DNA of 64,000 nt from Ypsolopha sequella (GCA_934047225.1 OW203990.1:28437045-28501044), one strand, 5' to 3'; positions 12,383 through 22,986 are shown, counted from the first letter of the stretch. Numbers and translations are program-made. The notes: generated by a model not told the origin, from the sequence alone.

Positions 12383-12682
12383 CAAACTAAGTAATGACAT
12401 TAAGGGTAGCAACTGCAAACCTAAAAATATTCCAAACTAAGTAATGACATTAAGGGTAGCAACTGCAAACCTAAAAATATTCCAAACTAAGTAATGACAT
12501 TAAGGGTAGCAACTGCAAACCTAAAAATATTCCAAACTAAGTAATGACATTAAGGGTAGCAACTGCAAACCTAAAAATATTCCAAACTAAGTAATGACAT
12601 TAAGGGTAGCAACTGCAAACCTAAAAATATTCCAAACTAAGTAATGACATTAAGGGTAGCAACTGCAAACCTAAAAATATTC
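12383..12682 (+). repeat. Minisatellite, 50-bp unit x 6
   Basis: Six head-to-tail copies of a 50-bp unit beginning CAAACTAAGTAATGACATTA, at 12383, 12433, 12483, 12533, 12583 and 12633. The copies appear identical. The array ends in a run of A. The 50-bp period is not a multiple of three and there is no continuous ORF, so it is not coding. Confidence 0.95.
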
Positions 12683-15600
12683 CAAAAAAAAAAAAACTGA
12701 AAACTTATGTGTTGGAAAAACCTTTCTATAATATAAATATAAATTTATTTTATAATGATTGATGAATGACTATCATTTATAATGATTGATGAATGACTAT
12801 CATTTCTTACTATCTTTTATTCATCTGACATCTAAATTGTTACACTTTTGGATTTATTTAATTTTTGATAAATATAACAATTTCTGATATCTCAATTTCT
12901 TGTTTGTGAATAGTTTTATTGCTATGATTATATTTATTTTCATATTACTAAGTACTTGACATCTCTAACATTTTAATTTTAATATTTTTACTTTTTTACT
13001 TATACAAATTTTGACATTTAATAATTTCAATTGAACTATAAATGTATATATATAAATATGTGATTGTTTAAACTCTTATTATTTTATACCTTTTCTGTTC
13101 GATTTTTGTCAAATAATAGTTTTGCTGTGCATTAATAAATTATATGATTATGCTTAACGAATTAATAAACACAGAAAATCTAAATAAAACACTGGGTACA
13201 GGATAACAGAAGGCAAGGGTGGACTTATTCCTTAAAGAAATTTCTTCCAGTCAACCGATAATATTGTAAAAATAAAATATTACAAATTTGTGCAAGAAAA
13301 AAAACATTTTCTTCAAACATTTAGCATTAAGTGGTTTAATTTTCTCAGTACGTCATTAATACATCCTGTATTTGAGTTTATATCTACCAAGTTTTACTCA
13401 GATACCACCTGTTTCTTTTATAGATCTTGAACAAAAAAAAAAGGTAAGTATTTAGTATGATTTGAAAATGTAAGTTTTTAGGAATTGACGCGAAGGGGAA
13501 ATTCTGTAAAGAATGTAAATGATATGGTAAGTAGCTACTAGTTACTCGTTAATTAAATAAATTGACGTACAGGCTACGACAAGGCGCTTGCGTCATATTT
13601 TCGCGCCTTTTCTTGTCATTTTAAGTCATTTACAACACGAACGCCAACGGCAACGCACGCTTTTGTTTTTGCACAGAATAAATTATGACAGTTTACCGAA
13701 TATTGGGCTGTTTAGTGTTTAGCAATAAGTATTATAGAAATATCACAAATACCTGACATCTTCTTAAAAATGCCGTAAGACATTGGTGCTAATTTGACAA
13801 AATTAGGAGAAAATAAATATTAAGTGCTTAGTAATTTGGGTAGTAAATTTCATTGGAAAGAAATGTAAAATCGCCAACAATTTACCTTTAACACATTTCA
13901 GTTACACATTAAATGTTGCATAACACCTATGTGATTTAGACAGCGAACGAAAAAAAGAAAAGTCTGATTTATTCATGATGATGACCCAATGAAAACTGTG
14001 CCGGACACATGTTTTGTATGCGTCGGTTCACTGATATTGTCAATCTGCCAATCACGGCCCGATATCGCATGCATGACACACATACGTATGAACCAATCAT
14101 GACCCTTTTGCCTTTTTAAGAGTCTGGTTCCATTTTCGAATGACAATTTGTTAGAAACATCTTATTAGTTTTCTTGTTGGCTTAATTTAGTATTGTAATG
14201 GAGGCTTCTTGATGAGTCATTAGTAGTACTTTCGCTTTTATATAATATCTACTTACTGCTTAGAGGACGAATTACAGTATTGACGCATATGTAGGTTGTG
14301 GTATGCTGTACATAGCCTGTGTAGTGTATGTATACTATAAATAAACTAATGCACAACTGCGATACTATAATGTGTAACTTCACGCGCACTCAAACTGTAT
14401 CAACTTTATAATTCCTGTCAAGATGTGATAACAATGTTTCGAAGCTTGTTGTTGAATGTTTACAAGCTGAGAGTATCTTATAACTTGTATAGTGTATACC
14501 TACTAAACATGACTTAATTTGCATTTATTTTATACTTGACATTTTTATAACTTAATATGACATAATCATGTGATGTGGAATTAGAATTTATTATTAGAAT
14601 TAGAATTTATTACATAATTTAGAATATAAATATTCAAATTGTAGGAGTCCGACTGACATTTACCAGAGGCACATTGTCACCTCTTTAATATTTGTATGCC
14701 TTTTAGGCTAAAACGTGATAGATCTAAGCTCTTCGTTCACCATCTTTTATATTTTACTCATGTTTTAACAAATAAATTTCTTTGTCTTTGTCTTTGAATG
14801 CTGCTATTATTTTAAATTTTCAGCCCTGTCGTTGCAGTTCCGCAAAGTGTTTGACAAGCCTTATTTAACGAAAACCCTCCAATTTCAAAAGTCATAATCA
14901 TATGGAAACATTCGATTCTTGAACACGTGCTGTCAGACGACATATGCGGCAGCCATCTTGAAAAAATACAACGTCATCTGGCGGGAAAAAACACGTAAAT
15001 GATAGAGGAAGTGATTTTACGCCGCGCAACAATATTATAAAGTTTCCTTACATAAAAAGGATGTTTTTATTAATTTATTTGAGTGTATCTTTAACCCTTT
15101 GAGGATGTGTGGAGGTCATTATTGTTTAAACACATGTTTAGGTTAGGTTGATTAACTACCATTGTTGGAAGGGGTTGTTCTTTATTTAAAAACGAATTTG
15201 TTTTGATTGGTCCATGGTTGTTTATGAATTTGAGCTTCCGGTGACGACTTCCGCCATGGTATTGGGCTGATTTGTGTTCCTCTGTCTAGAATACCTAAAG
15301 TATATCAAAAGATAAGGCTAGACTCTAGACTCCCTAAACACATTTTGCGTAAAAACTTGAGCAGATGATAATGAGATCATCGTAGAAATATAGAAATCAG
15401 ATTACTTTCATTGGTTTACCAAAGAACAAAGACAGATTTTATAATGTATCGGTGGAGGGGTCAGATTAAAAAAAATACAGACTCTTTCTTTATTTAAAAT
15501 GAATTTAAAAGTAAACAGTTACCTAAAAGTTTATTTTGGTCACAATCTATATGAGATAAAACCTAGAAAAACCTCGTGATAAATTAAGTTCCCTAATAAA

Positions 15601-15968
15601 GACCGCACACCGAGATTCCCAGGACTAAATCATTTCATAAAATCAAATAATTTTATGCAAACTACCCATTTGGCTCAATCGATGACCTTTCTAGTGTTCA
15701 TTCTGGTAAAATAATCGAACGAACTCAGCAGGGTGGCAGCGGCACCCTTAAGTTTTTTATTTATATCCATTCTACAATAAGGTAATTACAATATCAAAAA
15801 CGGTTTTATAAGTACCAACATTATTTGTCCGATGTTAAATAATGTTAAATGACTAGGTTAGGAGCAATGTTAATACGACATCAAAAGAGACAATTGTGTC
15901 GATTCGGCGCAACTTGTTTTGAGCGTTCTAGCTGTCAATAAGCCCTTTTCATAAGGTATAATACTATA
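12683..15968. other. AT-rich non-coding stretch
   Basis: No gene is supported. A 27-bp unit (ATTTATAATGATTGATGAAT...) is duplicated at about 12750-12804. Around 14930-15010 and 15230-15260 there are GCCATCTTG/GCCATGG-rich short stretches that could be regulatory, but no linked ORF is visible. Confidence 0.4.
14640..14806 (+). repeat. Probable LINE 3' tail
   Basis: A non-coding block that ends in AACAAATAAATTTCTTTGTC and a short TTTGTC tandem repeat, the layout of non-LTR retrotransposon 3' ends. No coding part of the element remains next to it. Confidence 0.4.
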
Positions 15969-16147
15969 TACAAGGTGAATTTGTGAACGTCGTCCAAATT
16001 CACACTTGAGTCTTGGTAAGTGATCAGCATCATGAACCAATAACGATTTTTGTAAAATTCATAAAATAAATTTCACAATTTCATGATCCTGACCACTTTC
16101 CAAGCCTCTAGTATGAATTTGGACGATGATCAAAAAGTCATCTTGTA
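15969..16147. repeat. Palindromic MITE (family C), internally deleted
   Basis: Starts TACAAGGTGAATTTGTGAAC and ends GATCAAAAAGTCATCTTGTA, flanked by TA dinucleotides. Matches the full-length copies at 42729-43001 and 61733-61998 but is about 90 bp shorter through loss of the centre. Confidence 0.8.
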
Positions 16148-16560
16148 TAACTATTAATATTAATATAGTCATCGATATTTATTAAAAACTTTGCATTGCG
16201 AGGCCGATAAAGATAGATACAGAACAGCTCTTTCCTTTAATTATTATTTTTACAAAAAAAGACGAATTTATCATAATCAAAATGATACAATAGACCACCT
16301 ATCAACAACTCTTTGAATTAAAATAATAAGCAAATTTCAAGAGGGTTTCACACATTGTTGGTCGCTGCGGGACGATTTTTTAATAATTTGTCTTCTAAAA
16401 TTATTCTTTGTGCTAAAAGTGTCGGAGTGTAGCGGTAAACTGTCTTTTGTGCTTTTAATAGTTTTATTGTTACATTGATATCCGGCGAATTAATGGTATT
16501 GTTGAACAATTTCACACGGTTTATGCAAAAAATGTGGATACAATGAAGGTACTAATAAAT
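16148..16560. other. Non-coding spacer before the minisatellite
   Basis: AT-rich, nothing recognised. It includes the last codons and stop (16521) of the minus-strand frame that runs through the adjacent array. Confidence 0.5.
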
Positions 16561-18672
16561 ATACCGCCTGTATAGTCGATCACAAGTCCAATGGTCACGG
16601 GTTCAAATAGATCGCCTGTGTAGTCGATCACAAGTCCAATGGTCACGGGTTCAAATAGACCGCCTGTGTAGTCGATCACAAGTCCAATGGTCACGGGTTC
16701 AAATAGACCGCCTGTGTAGTCGATCACAAGTCCAATGGTCACGGGTTCAAATAGACCGCCTGTGTAGTCGATCACAAGTCCAATGGTCACGGGTTCAAAT
16801 AGACCGCCTGTGTAGTCGATCACAAGTCCAATGGTCACGGGTTCAAATAGACCGCCTGTGTAGTCGATCACAAGTCCAATGGTCACGGGTTCAAATAGAT
16901 CGCCTGTGTAGTCGATCACAAGTCCAATGGTCACGGGTTCAAATAGACCGCCTGTGTAGTCGATCACAAGTCCAATGGTCACGGGTTCAAATAGACCGCC
17001 TGTGTAGTCGATCACAAGTCCAATGGTCACGGGTTCAAATAGACCGCCTGTGTAGTCGATCACAAGTCCAATGGTCACGGGTTCAAATAGACCGCCTGTG
17101 TAGTCGATCACAAGTCCAATGGTCACGGGTTCAAATAGACCGCCTGTGTAGTCGATCACAAGTCCAATGGTCACGGGTTCAAATAGACCGCCTGTGTAGT
17201 CGATCACAAGTCCAATGGTCACGGGTTCAAATAGACCGCCTGTGTAGTCGATCACAAGTCCAATGGTCACGGGTTCAAATAGATCGCCTGTGTAGTCGAT
17301 CACAAGTCCAATGGTCACGGGTTCAAATAGACCGCCTGTGTAGTCGATCACAAGTCCAATGGTCACGGGTTCAAATAGATCGCCTGTGTAGTCGATCACA
17401 AGTCCAATGGTCACGGGTTCAAATAGACCGCCTGTGTAGTCGATCACAAGTCCAATGGTCACGGGTTCAAATAGACCGCCTGTGTAGTCGATCACAAGTC
17501 CAATGGTCACGGGTTCAAATAGACCGCCTGTGTAGTCGATCACAAGTCCAATGGTCACGGGTTCAAATAGACCGCCTGTGTAGTCGATCACAAGTCCAAT
17601 GGTCACGGGTTCAAATAGACCGCCTGTGTAGTCGATCACAAGTCCAATGGTCACGGGTTCAAATAGATCGCCTGTGTAGTCGATCACAAGTCCAATGGTC
17701 ACGGGTTCAAATAGACCGCCTGTGTAGTCGATCACAAGTCCAATGGTCACGGGTTCAAATAGATCGCCTGTGTAGTCGATCACAAGTCCAATGGTCACGG
17801 GTTCAAATAGATCGCCTGTGTAGTCGATCACAAGTCCAATGGTCACGGGTTCAAATAGACCGCCTGTGTAGTCGATCACAAGTCCAATGGTCACGGGTTC
17901 AAATAGATCGCCTGTGTAGTCGATCACAAGTCCAATGGTCACGGGTTCAAATAGACCGCCTGTGTAGTCGATCACAAGTCCAATGGTCACGGGTTCAAAT
18001 AGATCGCCTGTGTAGTCGATCACAAGTCCAATGGTCACGGGTTCAAATAGACCGGCTGTGTAGTCGACCACAAGTCCAATGGTCACGGGTTCAAATAGAC
18101 CGGCTGTGTAGTCGACCACAAGTCCAATGGTCACGGGTTCAAATAGACCGGCTGTGTAGTCGACCACAAGTCCAATGGTCACGGGTTCAAATAGACCGGC
18201 TGTGTAGTCGACCACAAGTCCAATGGTCACGGGTTCAAATAGACCGGCTGTGTAGTCGACCACAAGTCCAATGGTCACGGGTTCAAATAGACCGGCTGTG
18301 TAGTCGACCACAAGTCCAATGGTCACGGGTTCAAATAGACCGCCTGTGTAGTCGACCACAAGTCCAATGGTCACGGGTTCAAATAGACCGCCTGTGTAGT
18401 CGACCACAAGTCCAATGGTCACGGGTTCAAATAGACCGGCTGTGTAGTCGACCACAAGTCCAATGGTCACGGGTTCAAATAGACCGCCTGTGTAGTCGAC
18501 CACAAGTCCAATGGTCACGGGTTCAAATAGACCGCCTGTGTAGTCGACCACAAGTCCAATGGTCACGGGTTCAAATAGACCGCCTGTGTAGTCGACCACA
18601 AGTCCAATGGTCACGGGTTCAAATAGACCGGCTGTGTAGTCGACCACAAGTCCAATGGTCACGGGTTCAAAT
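16561..18672 (-). repeat. Minisatellite, 48-bp unit x 44, open in one minus-strand frame
   Basis: Exactly 44 tandem units of 48 bp. Because 48 is a multiple of three, one minus-strand frame stays open for 713 codons (18662 to 16521) and would read as 43 complete 16-residue repeats (VTIGLV[V/I]DYT[G/A/D]GLFEP type) plus a partial one. The frame begins at GTG inside the array, with no ATG. Its last 13 or so residues are unrelated hydrophobic sequence. Internal variants fall at three sites (I/V, G/A, G/D) and all change the residue. V and A units cluster at 18040-18672, while I and D units fill the rest. I favour a minisatellite over a gene, but a repeat protein cannot be excluded. Confidence 0.9.
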
Positions 18673-18870
18673 CTCGTAGGGGCACATTTGTGTTCGGTCT
18701 ACGTTCTTCGGAGGGCACGTTAAGAGAACGTAACAATCGTTGGTGAAACGAGGTTGTACGAGTTTGAACTGTGAATTTCACAATCCATAGTCGGACCCAC
18801 CTTTGTCACCCCTCGAAAATTCATGTCGTGACGATAAGGTTCACTAATATGCACGAAACTCCTATTCCTC
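18673..18870. repeat. Repeat fragment (family N) flanking the minisatellite
   Basis: TCGTTGGTGAAACGAGG, TTGAACTGTGAATTTCACA and ATAGTCGGACCCACC resemble, with divergence, the stretches at 50690-50815 and 53215-53360 (AACGCGGGTGTAC, CTCACAGTTCACACTCGGA). The minisatellite may be the internal tandem array of a larger element of this family. Confidence 0.45.
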
Positions 18871-19167
18871 ACTTCAAGTTAGTTAAAAATCGTAAAATTA
18901 TAAAAATTCCAAACATTTAGGAGGTTTTATAAACCAAGCACTTCACAAAGTGACGTGGAGTGGTTTGGCTGTTAGCTTTAGCTACCGAAAAGGCACTTCT
19001 TATTTTTTTTTTATCAAACTTGCCACCATCACTGCGAGAAAAGAAAAAAAAAACTATTAAATAAGAAATAGAAAACGATTGGTGGAAGGGACTTAAAATA
19101 TTTAGGATAACGAAATCTATTTATTGGTATATGCAAAACCTTGATGGGTCAATATTTGTTTATTTGT
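18871..19167. other. Non-coding spacer
   Basis: AT-rich, with poly-A/T runs at 18990-19055. Nothing recognised. Confidence 0.5.
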
Positions 19168-19437
19168 ATACTAGCCTTTTAGTCGCGACTTCGCCTGCGT
19201 TTATTCAACCTTTGCCCCGTTTTCGACTTGTTGATGACCAGCGTTGACCAGCGGCACTATTGTGTGTCTGGACTGGGTGCTTATTATCAAAAACATAGTA
19301 CGAGTAGTATACTATCGAATTTCGATTGTCTAAGGATATGTTCGCACTTGAAGTGACGTCACAGTTCGTAAATATTTCAATACCCACTAAAGGCAATTTT
19401 GAAAGTTTATTTTTATCTATGTTTTTGATGATAAGTC
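19168..19437 (+). repeat. RTE-like repeat remnant, left of Polinton insertion
   Basis: ACTAGCCTTTTAGTCGCGAC followed by TTCGCCTGCGTTTATTCAAC and TTTGCCCCGTTTTCGACTTG matches 46905-46970 (CTAGCCTATCACCCGCGGCT, AATCTTTGCCTCGTTTTCAG). The continuation of that repeat appears on the far side of the Polinton at about 36335-36420. The Polinton therefore appears to sit in or next to an older repeat, although about 200 bp of unmatched sequence lies between on each side. Confidence 0.5.
19432..19437. other. Left target-site duplication TAAGTC
   Basis: The six bases immediately before the left terminal repeat are TAAGTC, identical to 36165-36170 immediately after the right terminal repeat. Six-base duplications are the known hallmark of Polinton/Maverick integration. 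Confidence 0.9.
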
Positions 19438-19680
19438 AGTAGTAAATTATTGGGCGTTCTACCCCGCCTCTCTTATCCATGCCTCGCTTCGCTCCGCTCC
19501 GCTCGGGGCTTCGCCCTCCGCCTGGATGAGAGAGGCGGGGTTGAACTCCCAATAATTTAGCTTCGCTTGGGGCTCACTCCGTTCGCCCTCTGCCTGGGTG
19601 ATTTCGATAGCGTAGATTTTCCAATAAATTGGAGTGGGTCCCGAACTTGCTTCAAGACACCAAATTGCAACCATTACATC
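19438..19680 (+). repeat. Left terminal inverted repeat (243 bp)
   Basis: Reverse complement of 35922-36164, with one difference noticed (G at 19453 against T read from the right end). GC-rich compared with the element interior. It holds an imperfect hairpin: 19444-19479 pairs with 19523-19558 with three mismatches in 36. It also has an internal direct repeat of CTTCGCT...GGGGCT...CGCCCTC...GCCTGG. The 71-codon minus-strand ORF inside is the same in both terminal repeats and is best explained by the repeat structure. Confidence 0.95.
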
Positions 19681-19730
19681 TTATTTGAATTTCATAATAT
19701 TGAAGAGCCACAAGTAACAGAGTCACCGTG

Positions 19731-19741
19731 CTTTATATAAC
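19731..19741 (+). promoter_or_regulatory. TATA-like box upstream of the ATPase gene
   Basis: CTTTATATAAC lies about 80 bases before the ATPase ATG at 19818 and just inside the left terminal repeat. Spacing is right for a pol II TATA box with a short leader. Function inferred from position and sequence only. Confidence 0.4.
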
Positions 19742-19817
19742 ATGAGCACAGTGAAATTACTGCATTTCTAAAATCATAATCTCCACGTTTACACTTATTA
19801 ATTACTCCTTATTAAGA

Positions 19818-20504
19818 ATGAGGTTTGTAAAACAACAACAGTCGCTGCACTTGGAAAAACTCTGTCAGGAGTCAGGAAAAATATTACTCCGTCATGGAAA
19901 CCTTTTACCTAATACAATTAGATGTATTGTTTGTGGTCCTTCCAACTGTGGGAAAACGAATATGATGATAGGTCTTCTTTTACATGAAAATGGATTGCGT
20001 TTTCATAATGTTTACGTTTATTCGAAAACTTTATATCAACCGAAATATATTTTTTTAGAAAAAGTCTTGAAAATGGTCCCAGGAATTTCTTACTCTAAAT
20101 TTCATGATAATGAAGAAGTTATCGGCCCAAAAGATGCTGCATCAAATTCAGTTATAATTTTTGATGATGTTGCCTGTGAGAATCAAAATAATATACGTGA
20201 TTACTTTGCGATGGGAAGACATAAAAATATTGACAGTTTCTACCTCAACCAAACATATAGCAAGATACCAAAGCAACTTATTCGAGATAATGCAAATTTG
20301 ATTGTGCTATTCAAACAGGACGATATCAATTTACGTCATGTCTATGATGAGCATGTGAACACTGATATGAGTTGGAACCAATTTAGGGAAATGTGTTCAC
20401 ATGCTTGGAAAGATTCTTATAGCTATTTAGTTATAAACAAGGATTGTCAAAAAAACAATGGTTGTTATAGGATGAAGTTTGACACATTTATTCTTTTAGA
20501 CTAA
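19818..20504 (+). CDS. ATP: FtsK/HerA-type DNA-packaging ATPase
   Basis: A 228-aa P-loop ATPase predicted to pump the element genome into preformed capsids in the nucleus, as in Polintons and related double-jelly-roll viruses. Walker A is GPSNCGKT (residues 40-47). Walker B is VIIFDD (112-117), ending in the acidic pair expected of the A32-like branch. A conserved YLNQTYSKIPKQLIRDNAN stretch follows, typical of Polinton ATPases. Length is normal for the family (about 200-260 aa). The start ATG is the first after the TATA-like box. It is the first gene of the rightward block, 80 bp before the 323-aa gene. Confidence 0.93.
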   Translation: MRFVKQQQSLHLEKLCQESGKILLRHGNLLPNTIRCIVCGPSNCGKTNMMIGLLLHENGLRFHNVYVYSKTLYQPKYIFLEKVLKMVPGISYSKFHDNEEVIGPKDAASNSVIIFDDVACENQNNIRDYFAMGRHKNIDSFYLNQTYSKIPKQLIRDNANLIVLFKQDDINLRHVYDEHVNTDMSWNQFREMCSHAWKDSYSYLVINKDCQKNNGCYRMKFDTFILLD

Positions 20505-20584
20505 TGAAATATATTTATAAATATTTTTGACAATTTATCATTAATAACTGTGCTATCAACAAGCACGCTTGTTAGTTTGCAAAA

Positions 20585-21556
20585 ATGAATACAGAGAAAT
20601 CAATTAAACAACAGATAATCAGATCTGTTGAAGCTGTCAAGAAAAAGATAAAAACCATGAAAAACATCAAAATGGATAGTGAAATAGCTTTAGAATCCGT
20701 TTTTAAACCAATAACAGATCCATTAAATCTTATAGCTAGTAAAAGAAATAAAACGAATGATAAAAATGAAGAATCATTGGAGGAAAAGTTTAAAGAAGAG
20801 AAAGATAACCCTTCAGATTATTTAGCAAATACACAAGGTTCTGTAAAGAAAAGAAAAATATCTGAAACAAGTTCTTTGTCTAGCGATAAAATTTCTGAAA
20901 AAAATAAATTAAGTTCAAGTGAATCTTATACTGATGAAAGTACAGAAAATAGTAATAGTGAACAATTTTTTGAATCTAATAATTCAACTGTGAGCCCTAA
21001 CGAAACCGAAATTAGCTCTTGGTCCTTGTCTTCACAAGTATTCAAAGATGTTCCATTCGGAGTACGCATAGTAAAAGGAAAATACATGATTGGTTCAATG
21101 CCACTTTCTTTAACAGATGATAAATTAACAGTTGATGGTCAAATTTATATTATTACCCCAGGACTAGCAGAGTTGTTGTTTAAGAGAGATCTTGATTTAA
21201 GTCTTGTAACTCAGGACGATAAAGAAAATTACAAAACAATATTATTAAATACCAACGCTCATCGCCGAGGATATGACCCAGATCAACCTATCAAAAGCAA
21301 TAGAGGTGTTAAGTATACACAAATTATAAAACCGATGTTTAAGTCATGTTGTAAGGAAAATGTATCTAAAGGAAAAGGACTACCAAAGTTAAAAAAGTTT
21401 GTAAGAAATGTTGATTATTTATACTGGGATGATCCAAATGAGTTGGTAGAACGACTAAAAATACTTATTGCATCTCGTGATGCTGGTAATACTGGTCTTG
21501 ATAATGAAATCATATCAATTATTGAAGAATTAAAAGAAAATTACATAATAGATTAA
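20585..21556 (+). CDS. Conserved Polinton/adintovirus protein of unknown function
   Basis: A 323-aa protein that I recognise only as a recurrent companion of animal Polinton capsid genes. No biochemical role is known to me. N-terminal basic/helical part with FKPITDPLNL (about 40-49); a long low-complexity Ser/Glu/Asn/Lys linker (about 55-145); then a conserved globular part with DVPFGVR (155-161), YIITPGLAELLFKRDL (188-203), TNAHRRGY (223-230) and YLYWDDPNELVERLK (278-292), ending in an acidic helix. It has no transmembrane segment or signal peptide. The linker plus basic ends would suit a virion or DNA-associated protein, which is inference. It lies between ATPase and fibre-like genes on the same strand. 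Confidence 0.85.
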   Translation: MNTEKSIKQQIIRSVEAVKKKIKTMKNIKMDSEIALESVFKPITDPLNLIASKRNKTNDKNEESLEEKFKEEKDNPSDYLANTQGSVKKRKISETSSLSSDKISEKNKLSSSESYTDESTENSNSEQFFESNNSTVSPNETEISSWSLSSQVFKDVPFGVRIVKGKYMIGSMPLSLTDDKLTVDGQIYIITPGLAELLFKRDLDLSLVTQDDKENYKTILLNTNAHRRGYDPDQPIKSNRGVKYTQIIKPMFKSCCKENVSKGKGLPKLKKFVRNVDYLYWDDPNELVERLKILIASRDAGNTGLDNEIISIIEELKENYIID

Positions 21557-21625
21557 ATAAATATAATCACAACACTTTGTAATATTCATTAGTGTCATAT
21601 CCATCAGCTCAATTACACCATCAAC

Positions 21626-21985
21626 ATGAACATTGATAAGTTCGGACATCATGTTCATAAGCGGCTTCGATTCACAAACTCTTACGAACAGAATATAATG
21701 GAAAAAGTCATATTTAAAAATTTATCTGGTGATTATGATGTGAAATCTAACAGGTTAATAGGTTTGAAATTACCACTGCAATCAGATGAAGCAGTCAATA
21801 AAGAGTATGTCGATAAAAATAATCAATTGTTTTGTAAAAAGTATGACTTTTTTGTTGAACTGAAAAGTATAAAAAATCAGATACAGCTACTTCAGCAACA
21901 GTTAGATGAGAAATGTACCCAAGTACAAGTCAGTAACTTGCTAAAAGACCATTTAATATCTTTAAAAAAAATAAACCATGAGTAA
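21626..21985 (+). CDS. Small coiled-coil, possibly fibre-like protein
   Basis: A 119-aa protein. Residues 32-63 read LSGDYDVKSNRLIGLKLP followed by DEAVNKEYVDK. This strongly resembles the G..I..L..P....DA.NK.YVD hinge found in many phage tail-fibre and trimeric shaft proteins. A heptad-rich helix follows (about 78-115, QIQLLQQQLDEK). Together these suggest a trimeric stalk or fibre-like virion protein, which is inference from motif resemblance. Its stop overlaps the integrase ATG by 8 bases (21978-21985). No signal peptide. Alternative: a structural or assembly coiled-coil unrelated to attachment. Confidence 0.7.
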   Translation: MNIDKFGHHVHKRLRFTNSYEQNIMEKVIFKNLSGDYDVKSNRLIGLKLPLQSDEAVNKEYVDKNNQLFCKKYDFFVELKSIKNQIQLLQQQLDEKCTQVQVSNLLKDHLISLKKINHE

Positions 21986-22913
21986 ATGCAATGTTGTTGA
22001 CGAGATTCACAAATCAGCTAGACGAAACTTTAGACGGCGTTCTGTCGTACTTAAGGGGATTGGTGATTTGTGGCAAGGAGATTTAATCGACATAAAAAAT
22101 TATTATAAAGATAATAAAGGATATAAATTTATTTTAATTGTTATTGATGCCTTTTCTAAATATTCATGGGCAGTTCCTTTGAAAACCAAAACAAAAAGCG
22201 AAGTAGCTTTAGCATTCCAAAGTATTATAAGAAATGGTCTAAAATGTAATAATTTACAAACGGATCATGGTACAGAGTTTTATAACGATGTGTTCCACAA
22301 ACTAATGAAGGTTAATAAAATCAACCATTATTCTACATACTCGACTAAAAAAGCATCTATAGTAGAGAGATTGATCAGAACTTTAAAAAACAAACTATTT
22401 AAATATTTTAGTCTTAATGGTAGTTACAAGTGGATTGGAAAACCTTTAACAGAAATTATGAGTAGTTATAATAATACCACACATCGTACAACAAAACATA
22501 AACCACGTGAAGTAAATATGTCAAATCAGTTAATCGTGGCGAGAAATATAAAAGAATCACAAGATAAATATGTCAAACACAAAAATAAATTTAATGTTGG
22601 TGATGTGGTTCGTATTAGCAAGTATAAAGGTAGTTTTCAAAAGGGTTATACTCCAAATTGGTCTACAGAATTGTTCACAGTTAAGAAAGTGAATAATACA
22701 AACCCACTTACTTATCACATTGAAGACCAACATAAAGTCATAATAAAAGGGTGTTTTTATGCAGAAGAACTTCAAAAGACAAAATATCCAAACATTTACT
22801 TGATTGAAAAAGTAATTAAGAAAAGAGGTAATAGATATTACGTTAAATGGCTTGGTCTTAGTGACGATGAGAATAGTTGGATTGACAAGAATGCTATCGT
22901 GAAAATTAACTAG
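21978..22913 (+). CDS. INT: Retroviral-type integrase with C-terminal chromodomain
   Basis: A 311-aa DDE integrase that would join element ends to host DNA with a 6-bp stagger, matching the TAAGTC duplication. Catalytic residues: D35 in LWQGDLID, D96 in QTDHGTEF and E130 in KKASIVERL. An N-terminal HHCC zinc module is not obvious, as in other Polinton integrases. An SH3-like segment (about 200-255, VGDVVRISKYKG) is followed by a chromodomain (about 273-311, YLIEKVIKKRGNRYYVKWLG). Chromodomains in integrases are thought to guide insertion toward methylated-histone chromatin. Length and layout are typical, and all catalytic residues are intact. Confidence 0.95.
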   Translation: MSKCNVVDEIHKSARRNFRRRSVVLKGIGDLWQGDLIDIKNYYKDNKGYKFILIVIDAFSKYSWAVPLKTKTKSEVALAFQSIIRNGLKCNNLQTDHGTEFYNDVFHKLMKVNKINHYSTYSTKKASIVERLIRTLKNKLFKYFSLNGSYKWIGKPLTEIMSSYNNTTHRTTKHKPREVNMSNQLIVARNIKESQDKYVKHKNKFNVGDVVRISKYKGSFQKGYTPNWSTELFTVKKVNNTNPLTYHIEDQHKVIIKGCFYAEELQKTKYPNIYLIEKVIKKRGNRYYVKWLGLSDDENSWIDKNAIVKIN

Positions 22914-22986
22914 TTTAATTATGATTTTGGTGGTTAAGATATTTATTATGATATTTATTGATACAACTTTCAGTACTGTACTAGTA

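Noticed and set aside
16521..18662. 713-aa protein gene
   Set aside because: Starts at GTG within the array, no ATG, tail unrelated; kept as a minisatellite with a noted open frame.
12383..18672. CRISPR-like arrays
   Set aside because: Units are contiguous with no unique spacers; these are minisatellites in a eukaryotic genome.
19459..19674. 71-codon ORF in the left TIR, repeated as 87 codons at 35880-36143
   Set aside because: Identical because the TIRs are identical, made of GC-rich direct repeats (AERSEA, AEGE), with no promoter or motif.
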